From assembly GCA_041741895.1 (NCBI GenBank), contig JBGSJO010000114.1, forward strand, positions 1 through 7,711: DNA of 7,711 nucleotides. Direction: 5' to 3'. Below the pieces are notes generated by a model. That model was not told the DNA's origin and searched no databases. It saw only the letters and a list, made by a program, of their open reading frames with translations. Source of the DNA: Allopontixanthobacter sp041741895 (GTDB taxonomy: Bacteria > Pseudomonadota > Alphaproteobacteria > Sphingomonadales > Sphingomonadaceae). Shown here in pieces: positions 1 to 6,130 of this stretch. Made by a program: the position numbers and the translations under genes. How positions within the stretch are numbered: position 1 is the first letter of the stretch; every line of letters starts with the position of its first letter.

Positions 1-584
1 ACGAAGAACGCGGCTCCGGGGATGATAGCCAGCGGCACCGCGTTCCATTTCGACGCCATCGACAGGCCAAGTGCGACGCCCGCGATCGCCAGCCTGCGCC
101 GCCCGGTCTCCGGTTCGCGCATCGCGGCCGCCAACTGCCACAGGGCAATGGCGAAGAAACACACCATGAAAATGTCCAGCATCGCTATCCGCGCGTGGAC
201 GAACAGGCTGAACCCGGAAGCCAGCAGCACTCCGAATGCCAGCGCGGCAAAGCGCGACTGGCTGGCAAACCACAGTGCCCGGCAGAATGCGAACAATGCG
301 CCCGCCCCTGCCAGAAGGGAGAAAATCCGCCAGCCAAACGGCCGGTCCCCGAACATGGCGATCCCTGCGGCAATGATTTCCTTGCCCAGCATCGGGTGTT
401 CCCGGTTCAGCCATTCGGACCGGTCGAGCAACGCGCGCGCCGCTGGCAGATAATGCACTTCGTCGAAATAGGGGGCCGAGGGGATCGACAGGCGGATCAT
501 GCCTAGTGCCGCAAAAGTGAGTGCCAGCATCGCCGTCAGCGCAATGGGATCCTGCGGGTGTCTATCGGGAAACTGCGCGATCAT
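1..584 (-). CDS. PMT-family membrane glycosyltransferase (dolichyl-phosphate-mannose-protein mannosyltransferase-like), N-terminal part, cut by left edge
   Basis: An uninterrupted minus-strand frame runs from an ATG at 584 to the window edge, giving 194 residues without a stop. After a cytoplasmic tail of about 15 residues comes a first membrane helix (about 16-34). The periplasmic loop then carries PYFDEVHY, with the acidic pair D41-E42, followed by EHPMLGK at residues 62-68. These match the DE catalytic motif and the HPPLGK motif of the PMT/GT39 family, which moves a sugar from a polyprenyl-phosphate carrier to protein or another acceptor. Further hydrophobic helices follow at about 87-106, 112-129 and 136-154, with a conserved-looking HARIAMLD stretch between the last two. 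A GAGG ribosome-binding site lies 8 nt before the ATG. The AAGGAG directly touching the ATG is too close to serve. The family call is solid; acceptor and sugar cannot be told. Most of the protein lies outside the window. Confidence 0.88.
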   Translation of the reverse strand, partial: MIAQFPDRHPQDPIALTAMLALTFAALGMIRLSIPSAPYFDEVHYLPAARALLDRSEWLNREHPMLGKEIIAAGIAMFGDRPFGWRIFSLLAGAGALFAFCRALWFASQSRFAALAFGVLLASGFSLFVHARIAMLDIFMVCFFAIALWQLAAAMREPETGRRRLAIAGVALGLSMASKWNAVPLAIIPGAAFF

Positions 585-704
585 CTCCTTCGCCTCTAGG
601 CAGGGTAGGGCGCAGCGACAAGTGTGTTCACCGCAACGGGATGAAATCGAACCGGAACAGCGCGGCAGGTGGTCATTATTCCTCAAGTCGCGCAAATGCC
701 CTGC

Positions 705-742
705 GCGGCGCGACGCGGCGCTTGCCCGCGCATTCGCGCCGC
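705..742 (+). promoter_or_regulatory. GC-rich stem-loop in the metZ leader
   Basis: GCGGCGCGA at 705-713 pairs perfectly with TCGCGCCGC at 734-742. Inside it, CGCGG at 714-718 pairs with CCGCG at 726-730, leaving a 7-nt loop and a 3-nt bulge (731-733). The hairpin ends 17 nt before the metZ start codon. A second TCGCGC at 688-693 could pair with GCGCGA at 708-713 instead, so two exclusive folds are possible. No T-run follows, so it is not a standard intrinsic terminator, and I see no match to SAM-II riboswitch core sequences. Its role, if any, is inferred. GCGC-rich DNA forms such pairings easily. Confidence 0.4.
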
Positions 743-759
743 ACTAAGCACCGCGCACT

Positions 760-1968
760 ATGAAAAAGACAACCGGAATGGACCGCACGGTCACCAGCAC
801 ATGGCGCCCCGCAACGCAGGCAGTGCGCGGCGGTACCTGGCGCAGCGAACATGGCGAAACGAGCGAGGCGCTGTTCCTTACCTCCGGCTATACTTACGAC
901 GATGCCGCCACCGTGGCCGCGCGCTTTGCCGGTCAAGACCCGGGGATGACCTATTCCCGGTTGCAGAACCCGACCGTGGCGATGCTGGAAGAACGCATTG
1001 CATTGATGGAAGGCGCCGAAGCATGCCGTACCCAGGCGAGCGGCATGGCGGCGATGACTGCAGCGCTATTGTGCCAATTATCCGCCGGTGACCACTGTGT
1101 CGCCGCACGCGCGGCATTTGGATCCTGCCGCTGGCTGGTGGATCACTTGCTGCCGCGTTTTGGGATCGAAACTACCGTGATCGACAGTGCGGACGATGCC
1201 GCCTGGGAAGCCGCGATCCAGCCCAATACCAGGGTGTTCTTCTTCGAAACCCCGGCCAACCCGACGCTGGATATCGTCGATATCGCCAGGGTGTGCGCGA
1301 TTGCGAAGGCGCACGGCATTATCAGCGTGGTGGACAATGCATTTTGCAGCCCCGTGCTGCAACGGCCGATGGAATTCGGCGCCGATGTGGTCGCCTATTC
1401 CGCTACCAAGCTGATGGACGGGCAGGGCCGGGTGCTGGCCGGCGCGGTGTGCGGATCGCAGGAATTCATCGACGAGAAACTGCTGCCGTTCCAGCGCAAT
1501 ACCGGGCCCAATCTGGCCCCGTTCAACGCATGGGTGGTGCTCAAGGGCCTGGAAACCCTGTCCTTGCGCGCCCACAGGCAAAGCGAGAATGCGCTGAAGC
1601 TGGGCCGGTTCATGGAAGACCGCGTGCCGACCATGCTCCACCCGGGCCTGGCCAGCCATCCGCGCCACGAACTGGCGATGCGCCAGATGGATGCCTGCGG
1701 CCCGATCTTCAGCTTCGTGGTTGATGGGAGCAGGAGCCAGGCCCACGCCATCCTGGATGCGCTGAAACTGATCGATATTTCCAATAACATCGGCGATACG
1801 CGCAGCCTGATGTGCCACCCCGCCAGCAGCACCCATGCCGCCATGGGCGAACAGGCGCGCGATGAAATGGGCGTGTCCGAAGGGATGCTGCGGATCAATG
1901 TCGGCCTGGAAGACGTGGATGATTTGATCGAAGACATAGACCAGGCGCTGACTGCAGCGGGATTGTAA
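760..1968 (+). CDS. metZ: O-succinylhomoserine sulfhydrylase (MetZ)
   Basis: This 402-residue protein belongs to the Cys/Met-metabolism PLP enzyme family (fold type I) and is close to the usual length of about 400. The PLP lysine is K217 in SATKLMDGQG. The DGQGR that follows is characteristic of MetZ rather than of MetB or MetY. Other family landmarks are YSRLQNPT (65-72), the SGMAAM phosphate-binding stretch (94-99) and D192 in VVDNAF, which contacts the pyridine nitrogen. MetZ makes homocysteine from O-succinylhomoserine and sulfide in the cytoplasm, the direct-sulfhydrylation route to methionine. The start is uncertain: neither the ATG at 760 nor the ATG at 778 has a clear ribosome-binding site, and I keep the longer form. 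It is divergent from the PMT-like gene. No promoter could be assigned confidently; a leader hairpin lies just upstream. Acyl-donor preference (succinyl versus acetyl) is inferred from family resemblance. Confidence 0.94.
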   Translation: MKKTTGMDRTVTSTWRPATQAVRGGTWRSEHGETSEALFLTSGYTYDDAATVAARFAGQDPGMTYSRLQNPTVAMLEERIALMEGAEACRTQASGMAAMTAALLCQLSAGDHCVAARAAFGSCRWLVDHLLPRFGIETTVIDSADDAAWEAAIQPNTRVFFFETPANPTLDIVDIARVCAIAKAHGIISVVDNAFCSPVLQRPMEFGADVVAYSATKLMDGQGRVLAGAVCGSQEFIDEKLLPFQRNTGPNLAPFNAWVVLKGLETLSLRAHRQSENALKLGRFMEDRVPTMLHPGLASHPRHELAMRQMDACGPIFSFVVDGSRSQAHAILDALKLIDISNNIGDTRSLMCHPASSTHAAMGEQARDEMGVSEGMLRINVGLEDVDDLIEDIDQALTAAGL

Positions 1969-2056
1969 CCGCGAATCCGGGTCCCGCTTGACAGTTTCGG
2001 TGGCGCATATGCGGCTTGGCGATTTATGGTTTTGCCTAACGGGACGGTGAAAATAC

Positions 2057-2091
2057 TTTAAGGCTTTTTGGCGGTTTAAGCGCTTTTTGGC
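2057..2091 (+). repeat. Imperfect direct repeat, 16/17 bp, two copies
   Basis: TTTAAGGCTTTTTGGC at 2057-2072 is followed by TTTAAGCGCTTTTTGGC at 2075-2091. The copies differ only by one inserted base and share an 18-bp period, close to two helical turns. They lie about 100-135 bp before the diguanylate cyclase start and could be paired binding sites for a regulator or a local duplication. Function is inferred only. Confidence 0.6.
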
Positions 2092-2135
2092 ATCTGCTGC
2101 GGGCAAGAATGGTTAATTTGCAGCCAACGCAGATG

Positions 2136-2158
2136 TGATAAACTTATCTTTCTTATCA
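2136..2158. promoter_or_regulatory. Cluster of GATAA/TTATC half-sites, candidate operator
   Basis: TGATAA at 2136-2141, TTATC at 2144-2148 and TTATCA at 2153-2158 form two overlapping inverted repeats. One is GATAA-AC-TTATC (2137-2148). The other is TGATAA and TTATCA with 11 nt between them. The cluster ends 35 nt before the diguanylate cyclase ATG, a position suited to a repressor site or core promoter. The sequence pattern is certain; the regulatory role is a guess. Confidence 0.35.
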
Positions 2159-2193
2159 AAGCATAAACCCTGAATCCGCTAGTTAACCCGGCA

Positions 2194-3999
2194 ATGGAAC
2201 GGGTGAAGATCTATCTGTCGGCAATGGTCCGGCCAGCGGTCACGGGGTCGATATATTATCTGCTCGCGCACCTCTCGCTGATTGCAGCAATGGGCAGTTA
2301 TGGGATTGCCACGATGTGGGCGCCCAGCGGGGTCTTGCTAGGTGTCCTGCTGCTGACCCGGCGGAACCGCTGGCTCGGGATCATCCTGGCGTGCGGGATT
2401 GCCGGCGTGGCGGCCAATTACAGCGCCAGTTCCGATTTTCTGCTTGCCTGCGGTTTCACCCTGGCCAATCTGGTAGAAAGTCTGCTGGTGATTCGCTTAT
2501 TGAGCCCGGAAGCGCGGCGTTTCGGGGTATTTGCCGAACCCTACCGGATTATCCAGTTTGCAGTCGCAGCAGTCATCGCCGGGCTGGTCAGTGCTGCCAT
2601 CGCGACCTATTTTGTCGGCGGATGGTCGGCCACTGTATTTCTGTCCTGGGCCACCACGGTCATACTTGGCATGCTGATCGTAACCCCGATCATAGTTACC
2701 ATGGCCTATCATCTTTCCAGCAAACGTGATCCATTTACCACAAAGGACTTTGCAAACGGCATTCTGGCCGTGTGCATGGTGGCATCCACCACCTTGCTGG
2801 TATTTGCCCAGGGGACCTATCCGCTGCTGTTCCTGCCGCTGGCTGCAGTAATCATGGTTACCTATCTTTTCGGTCCAACGGGCGCCGCGGGCAGTGTATT
2901 CGTGATTGCGGTGATCGGATCACTGGCAACGGCAAATGGATATGGGCCGATTCCCTTCCTGAATGTAGAGCGGGAAATCAATGTCCTGTTCTTCCAGTTC
3001 TTTCTCGCGATCACCCTGATATCATCGTTTCCGCTGGCGGCATTGCTGGCGCAGCGAGCCCGAACCCTCAGCGAGCTGGAACAAAGCAACCGCATGCTGG
3101 AAATGGCCGAGCGGGCTGCCCATGTTGGCCATTGGCGGCTGGAGCTACATTCCAACCAGCTGACTTTGTCGGCCGAAGTATGCCGTATTCATGGCCGCGG
3201 TTCGGACGGCCAGACAAGCCTGCATGAAGCGATCAAGGCCTATCACCCGGACGACCGGAAAATTGTTCTGGGAAGCCTGCACCATACAATGGCGACCGGC
3301 GAGCCATTTTCGTTCGAAGCGCGGTTGATGCGGCCCGACGGGGAAATCCGCCATATCTGTAGCAGCGGCGTGTTGGAACGCGGCCCGGCGAGCGACCGGC
3401 CCATCGCGATTTTCGGGATGCTGATGGATATAACCGACAAGGTCGAATCCCTCAGCGAGTTGGAAAAAGCCCGCAACAAGGCTGAAACGGAGGCCCGCAA
3501 TGCCGCGATCCTGGCGGAAACCGACCAGTTGACCGGGCTAGCCAACCGGCGGAAAATCCTTGGTGATCTGCGCATTGAAATCGCCCGGGCGGAAGCGTTT
3601 GGCGCGCCGCTGACGATTGCGGTGCTCGATGTCGATTATTTCAAGAGTATCAATGATACGCTGGGCCACGCGGCAGGTGACGAAGTTTTGCTGCAGATGG
3701 GGGAAATTTTCACTGGCACATTGCGCAAGGCTGATATGGTCGGGCGGATCGGGGGCGAGGAATTCGTGATTATCCTGCCCGGTACTTCGGCACAGGCAGC
3801 CATCCCGCTGGTCGAACGGCTGCGGGAAACCATCGCTGCTGCACATTGGCCGGGAACGCAGCTGAAACAGGTCACGGTCAGTATCGGGATTGCGAGCCAT
3901 TCACCCGGACAGGATGACCGGGTGCTGATGCTGGCCGCCGACAAAGCCCTATACAAAGCCAAGCGCGATGGGCGCAATCTGCTGCGGGTGGCAGCCTGA
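2194..3999 (+). CDS. Membrane diguanylate cyclase, MASE1-PAS-GGDEF
   Basis: This 601-residue protein makes the second messenger cyclic di-GMP from two GTP at the inner membrane. Residues about 18-285 form a MASE1 sensor: about eight hydrophobic helices, with the typical WAPSGVLLGVLLL near residues 42-54. A short helical linker (about 286-305) leads to a PAS_3-type domain at about 305-415 (HPDDR at 351-355, then GEPFSFEARLMRPDGE and ending FGMLMDITD). A second coiled linker (416-441) precedes the GGDEF domain at about 442-599. The active-site motif is GGEEF (520-524), metal ligands D479 and probably D481 lie in VLDVDYFK, and an RKAD inhibitory site (511-514) sits five residues before the motif, so product feedback inhibition is expected. 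There is no EAL domain. The ATG at 2194 has no clear ribosome-binding site, and the in-frame ATG at 2224 is an alternative. The gene sits between metZ and apaG, on the same strand. The signal sensed is unknown. Confidence 0.94.
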   Translation: MERVKIYLSAMVRPAVTGSIYYLLAHLSLIAAMGSYGIATMWAPSGVLLGVLLLTRRNRWLGIILACGIAGVAANYSASSDFLLACGFTLANLVESLLVIRLLSPEARRFGVFAEPYRIIQFAVAAVIAGLVSAAIATYFVGGWSATVFLSWATTVILGMLIVTPIIVTMAYHLSSKRDPFTTKDFANGILAVCMVASTTLLVFAQGTYPLLFLPLAAVIMVTYLFGPTGAAGSVFVIAVIGSLATANGYGPIPFLNVEREINVLFFQFFLAITLISSFPLAALLAQRARTLSELEQSNRMLEMAERAAHVGHWRLELHSNQLTLSAEVCRIHGRGSDGQTSLHEAIKAYHPDDRKIVLGSLHHTMATGEPFSFEARLMRPDGEIRHICSSGVLERGPASDRPIAIFGMLMDITDKVESLSELEKARNKAETEARNAAILAETDQLTGLANRRKILGDLRIEIARAEAFGAPLTIAVLDVDYFKSINDTLGHAAGDEVLLQMGEIFTGTLRKADMVGRIGGEEFVIILPGTSAQAAIPLVERLRETIAAAHWPGTQLKQVTVSIGIASHSPGQDDRVLMLAADKALYKAKRDGRNLLRVAA

Positions 4000-4007
4000 T
4001 ATGCCGC

Positions 4008-4035
4008 CGCCGGACCGCAAAATCCGGTGACTTTT
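4008..4035 (+). terminator. Possible weak terminator after the diguanylate cyclase gene
   Basis: A stem of seven pairs, one of them G-U, forms between 4008-4014 and 4023-4029 (core CCGGA/TCCGG) with an 8-nt loop. TTTT follows at 4032-4035. It begins 9 nt after the diguanylate cyclase stop. The short T-run makes it a weak candidate, and read-through into apaG is quite possible. Confidence 0.3.
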
Positions 4036-4096
4036 CTGCCGGGATGCGCGCCAGGCCTTGGACAGCACGCACATTTCGGGTTATCTTCTGCCGGAT

Positions 4097-4495
4097 ATGA
4101 AAGAGCTATTCCAGCACGCAGCGATCACGCAGGGTATCACCGTCCGGGTGGCGGTCAGTTTTTTGCCTGAACAATCGCAACCGGAATCGGGCAAGTGGTT
4201 CTGGGTCTATCATATTCGGCTGGAAAATGGTTCCGATCAGCAAGTCCAGTTGAAGCTGCGCCATTGGCGAATCACCGATGCCCGCGGATTGGTCAATCTT
4301 GTCGACGGCGAAGGAGTCGTGGGCGAAACGCCGATCCTGGCGCCGGGCCAGACGCATGATTATGTTTCCGGCTGTCCGCTGACCACGCCTCAGGGGTCGA
4401 TGGAAGGATATTTCACCTTCACCCGCGCCAATGGCACCCCGTTCGAAGTTGCCATTCCCTATTTCCCGCTGGCGGCCCCGGCAACCGCGAAGTGA
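4097..4495 (+). CDS. apaG: ApaG domain protein (Co2+/Mg2+ efflux protein ApaG)
   Basis: This 132-residue protein matches the ApaG/DUF525 family along its whole length, which is the usual family size. Family landmarks are WFWVYHIRLEN (34-44), LRHWRITDA (54-62), the GEGVVGETPILAPG block (71-84), YVSGCPLTTPQGSMEG (89-104) and the closing IPYFPL (120-125). It is predicted to be a small cytoplasmic beta-sandwich (fibronectin III-like). Its role is poorly defined: the name comes from the apaH region of enterobacteria and a cobalt/magnesium phenotype, while the same domain in eukaryotes is found in F-box proteins. I chose the ATG at 4097 because homologous ApaG proteins begin close to this point. 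A TTG at 4058 in the same frame would add 13 residues without family support. Neither has a good ribosome-binding site. Its stop codon directly abuts that of the convergent lysR gene. Confidence 0.93.
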   Translation: MKELFQHAAITQGITVRVAVSFLPEQSQPESGKWFWVYHIRLENGSDQQVQLKLRHWRITDARGLVNLVDGEGVVGETPILAPGQTHDYVSGCPLTTPQGSMEGYFTFTRANGTPFEVAIPYFPLAAPATAK

Positions 4496-4512
4496 TCAGG
4501 TAAACCGCCAGC
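4468..4512. repeat. Inverted repeat spanning the apaG/lysR convergent stop codons
   Basis: GCTGGCGG at 4468-4475 and CCGCCAGC at 4505-4512 are perfect complements separated by 29 nt. The gap contains both stop codons, fused as the palindrome TGATCA at 4493-4498. The arms lie inside the last codons of each gene. Because it is symmetric, a hairpin could form in either transcript and might help end or stabilise both, but there is no T-run and the loop is long, so a terminator role is only a possibility. Confidence 0.35.
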
Positions 4513-5377
4513 CAGCGGCGGGACCGGTCATCAGGTCCAGGAAAGCGCGCACCTTGGGCGTGCGGGTCAGATCGACATGGGTTACCAGCCATAGCTGCAC
4601 ATCCCATTCCGCGCGCGGCGGCAGGACTTCCACCAGTTCGGGATGATCGGCAGCAAGATATTGCGGCAGGAACCCGATGCCCACGCCCGCCAACACCGCC
4701 GGCGTGTGGCTGGGGATGTCTCTGCTGGACAACACGATATCCTGCGGTGGGATATTCTCAGCCATCCATTTCAGGAACGGCGCGCGGGGATTTACCGCAT
4801 CGCTGCCGACAAATCGGTGCCCTGCCAGTTCTCCCTCGCCGCCGGGCAGGCCGTATTGCGCGGCATAATTGCGGTGCGTGTAGAGCCCGATCCGCATGGT
4901 TCCGGCGGCGCGCACGACATTGTCCGGGTTCTGCGGCCTTGTTCCCACCCGCAGCGCGACATGGGCCTCCCCATATTCCAGCTTGGCCAGATCCTGACTG
5001 GCCAGGAACCGGGTCTTTACCCGTGGATAGCGCCGACCGAATTCGGCAATCACCGGAAACAGGTGTTCGGCCATCTGCCCGATCGAGGTGATTGCCAGAT
5101 CGCCCTCAATCACCTCGGCCTGGCGTTTGGCGTGCAGGAACAATTGGTCGAATTGTTCCTCGCTCGCCTCGGCAATGCGCAGCAGGCGGCGGCCGAGATC
5201 GGTGGGCAGGAACCCACGCCGGCTGCGCTGAAACAGTTTCGCGCCCAGCACCCCCTCCAGCGTGTCGATGTGCCGGGCGATGGTGGCGCGGTGGACATTG
5301 ATCGCATCGGCAGCCGCGCTGACCGTGCCCAACCGGGCAACGGTGGCTGCGGTGCGTATTTCGTTCCAGTGCTGCAT
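4496..5377 (-). CDS. LysR-family transcriptional regulator
   Basis: This 293-residue protein has standard LysR length. An N-terminal winged helix-turn-helix covers about residues 4-61 (TVARLGTVSAAADAINVHRA, then RHIDTLEGVLGAKLFQRSRRGFLPT), followed by the linker helix (about 62-88) and a periplasmic-binding-protein-like effector domain (about 92-290). Residues such as DLAITSIGQMAEHLFPVI start the first lobe, and GVGIGFLPQYLA is the usual late motif. It is divergent from the FMN reductase gene across 122 bp containing a perfect palindrome, the classic arrangement for a LysR protein controlling itself and its neighbour; that target is inferred. The ATG at 5377 has no visible ribosome-binding site and lies within a 10-bp tandem duplication, so the start is somewhat uncertain. 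The gene is convergent with apaG with no base between their stops. The inducer is unknown. Confidence 0.92.
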   Translation of the reverse strand: MQHWNEIRTAATVARLGTVSAAADAINVHRATIARHIDTLEGVLGAKLFQRSRRGFLPTDLGRRLLRIAEASEEQFDQLFLHAKRQAEVIEGDLAITSIGQMAEHLFPVIAEFGRRYPRVKTRFLASQDLAKLEYGEAHVALRVGTRPQNPDNVVRAAGTMRIGLYTHRNYAAQYGLPGGEGELAGHRFVGSDAVNPRAPFLKWMAENIPPQDIVLSSRDIPSHTPAVLAGVGIGFLPQYLAADHPELVEVLPPRAEWDVQLWLVTHVDLTRTPKVRAFLDLMTGPAAGWRFT

Positions 5378-5392
5378 GGGTCTGCATGGGTC
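5373..5392. repeat. 10-bp tandem duplication at the lysR start codon
   Basis: TGCATGGGTC occurs twice in perfect tandem (5373-5382 and 5383-5392). Read on the minus strand, each copy contributes an ATG: the one at 5377 opens the LysR frame and the one at 5387 is in another frame. A duplication or slippage here would change the leader of lysR, which lacks a normal ribosome-binding site. Confidence 0.7.
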
Positions 5393-5408
5393 CGGCTTAA
5401 TGCTGCAA

Positions 5409-5431
5409 AATTGCGCCTTAAATGCGCAATT
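5409..5431. promoter_or_regulatory. Candidate LysR operator, perfect inverted repeat
   Basis: AATTGCGC (5409-5416) and GCGCAATT (5424-5431) flank a 7-nt AT-rich spacer, CTTAAAT. The dyad lies in the gap between the divergent lysR and FMN reductase genes, with its centre about 43 bp from the lysR start and about 80 bp from the reductase start. This is where LysR regulators usually bind to repress themselves and activate the divergent gene. It does not fit the strict T-N11-A pattern, so the assignment to this particular LysR protein rests on position and symmetry. Confidence 0.6.
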
Positions 5432-5499
5432 CTGGCTCTACACCCAATTCTTGCAACATGCCATATGGGCTGGTGAAACATCATCCAGGAGAATTTCCC

Positions 5500-6066
5500 A
5501 TGAAGATACTTGCCTTTTCCACCAGCAATTCCAGCCAGTCGATCAACCGCCAGCTTGCCCTGCATGCTGCGGATGTCCTGAAGTCGGAAATCCTGCCCGG
5601 TGCAGAGATCGAGATGCTGGACATCAATGATTATGAAATGCCGATCTATTCGATGGACCGCGAATTGGCCGATGGAATTCCCGATCTGGCGCGGCAGTTT
5701 CGCGCCAAGATCGCGGCGGCAGATGCGCTGCTGATATCCTTTGCGGAACATAACGGGCATTACACCGCCGCTTACAAGAACATCTTCGACTGGGCATCGC
5801 GGCTGGAAGGCGCGGTCTATGCGGGCAAGCCGATGCTCGCCCTGGCGGCTTCACCCGGCCCCGGCGGGGCTGCCAGCGTGCTGGCTGCGGCGAAAACCTC
5901 CGCCCCCTATTTCGGTTCGGACATCCGGGGCAGCCTGAGTGTCGCCAATTTCGGCAATGTGTTCGACGCGGATGTCGCAGTGCTGGCGGACGGCGAACTG
6001 TCCGGCCAATTGCGCGATGCCTTGCGCGGGCTGGCCGCAAGCACTGCAGATACGGTAGCTGCATAA
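5500..6066 (+). CDS. NAD(P)H-dependent FMN reductase family oxidoreductase
   Basis: This 188-residue flavodoxin-like protein has the usual size for the NADPH-dependent FMN reductase family (FMN_red; SsuE/ChrR/azoreductase relatives). The N-terminal strand and phosphate-binding loop are KILAFSTSNSSQSINRQLA (2-20), corresponding to the GSxRxxSxN loop that holds FMN. The second FMN-contacting motif is FAEHNGHYTAAYKNIFDW (81-98), the family's PEYN-G-x(4-6)-KN-x-D-W signature. It is a soluble enzyme expected to pass hydride from NAD(P)H to FMN and then to quinones, metals or other acceptors; the true substrate cannot be read from sequence. The ATG at 5500 is well supported by AGGAGA at 5487-5492 with a 7-nt spacer. 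An in-frame ATG at 5422 would begin inside the palindrome and is unlikely. The divergent lysR gene and the shared dyad suggest inducible expression. Confidence 0.9.
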   Translation: MKILAFSTSNSSQSINRQLALHAADVLKSEILPGAEIEMLDINDYEMPIYSMDRELADGIPDLARQFRAKIAAADALLISFAEHNGHYTAAYKNIFDWASRLEGAVYAGKPMLALAASPGPGGAASVLAAAKTSAPYFGSDIRGSLSVANFGNVFDADVAVLADGELSGQLRDALRGLAASTADTVAA

Positions 6067-6067
6067 A

Positions 6068-6101
6068 CGAGCGGCAGGCGGCCGAGCGGCAGGCTTGCCG
6101 C
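6068..6101 (+). repeat. 12-bp direct repeat running into a 6-bp hairpin
   Basis: CGAGCGGCAGGC is present at 6068-6079 and again at 6083-6094, a 15-bp period. The second copy runs into TTGCCGC, so GCGGCA (6086-6091) can pair with TGCCGC (6096-6101) across the loop GGCT. The element starts just after the FMN reductase stop and may act as a transcript-ending or stabilising hairpin, but no T-run follows. It occupies most of the 64-bp gap to the next gene. Confidence 0.45.
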
Positions 6102-6130
6102 AGGGGAATAGTGCGGTTAGACGCGGCCGA

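Larger units (their letters stand above)
1969..2193. promoter_or_regulatory. AT-richer intergenic region before the diguanylate cyclase gene
   Basis: This 225-bp gap has no credible gene and is visibly richer in A/T than its flanks, especially at 2020-2185. It presumably carries the promoter of the diguanylate cyclase gene. It holds an imperfect direct repeat (2057-2091) and a cluster of GATAA/TTATC elements (2136-2158). A TTGACA occurs at 1988-1993, but no convincing -10 element stands 16-18 bp behind it, so I do not call a promoter. No intrinsic terminator for metZ is evident. Confidence 0.5.

Noticed and set aside
22..506. Two plus-strand open frames over the left end
   Set aside because: They are antisense to the PMT-like gene, whose motifs are clear, and their translations look like random R/A/P-rich sequence.
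585..759. SAM-II type riboswitch before metZ
   Set aside because: Methionine genes of alphaproteobacteria often carry one, but the conserved core (the GCTAAA-like 3' pairing segment) is not visible here.
1988..1993. TTGACA as a -35 promoter element
   Set aside because: No acceptable -10 hexamer lies 16-18 bp downstream, so a promoter cannot be supported.
1078..2106. A 342-codon open frame on the minus strand opposite metZ
   Set aside because: Its composition (H, Q, R, G-rich) and exact overlap with a confidently identified metZ mark it as a shadow frame; no recognisable domain.
4058..4096. TTG start extending apaG by 13 residues
   Set aside because: ApaG homologues start near the ATG at 4097, and the extension has no ribosome-binding site or family resemblance.
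4643..5476. A 277-codon plus-strand frame opposite the first lysR gene
   Set aside because: It is antisense to a clear LysR coding region, with no domain and no ribosome-binding site.
5422..5499. ATG at 5422 as the FMN reductase start
   Set aside because: It falls within the palindrome, whereas the ATG at 5500 has an ideal AGGAGA with 7-nt spacing and begins the family's first beta strand.
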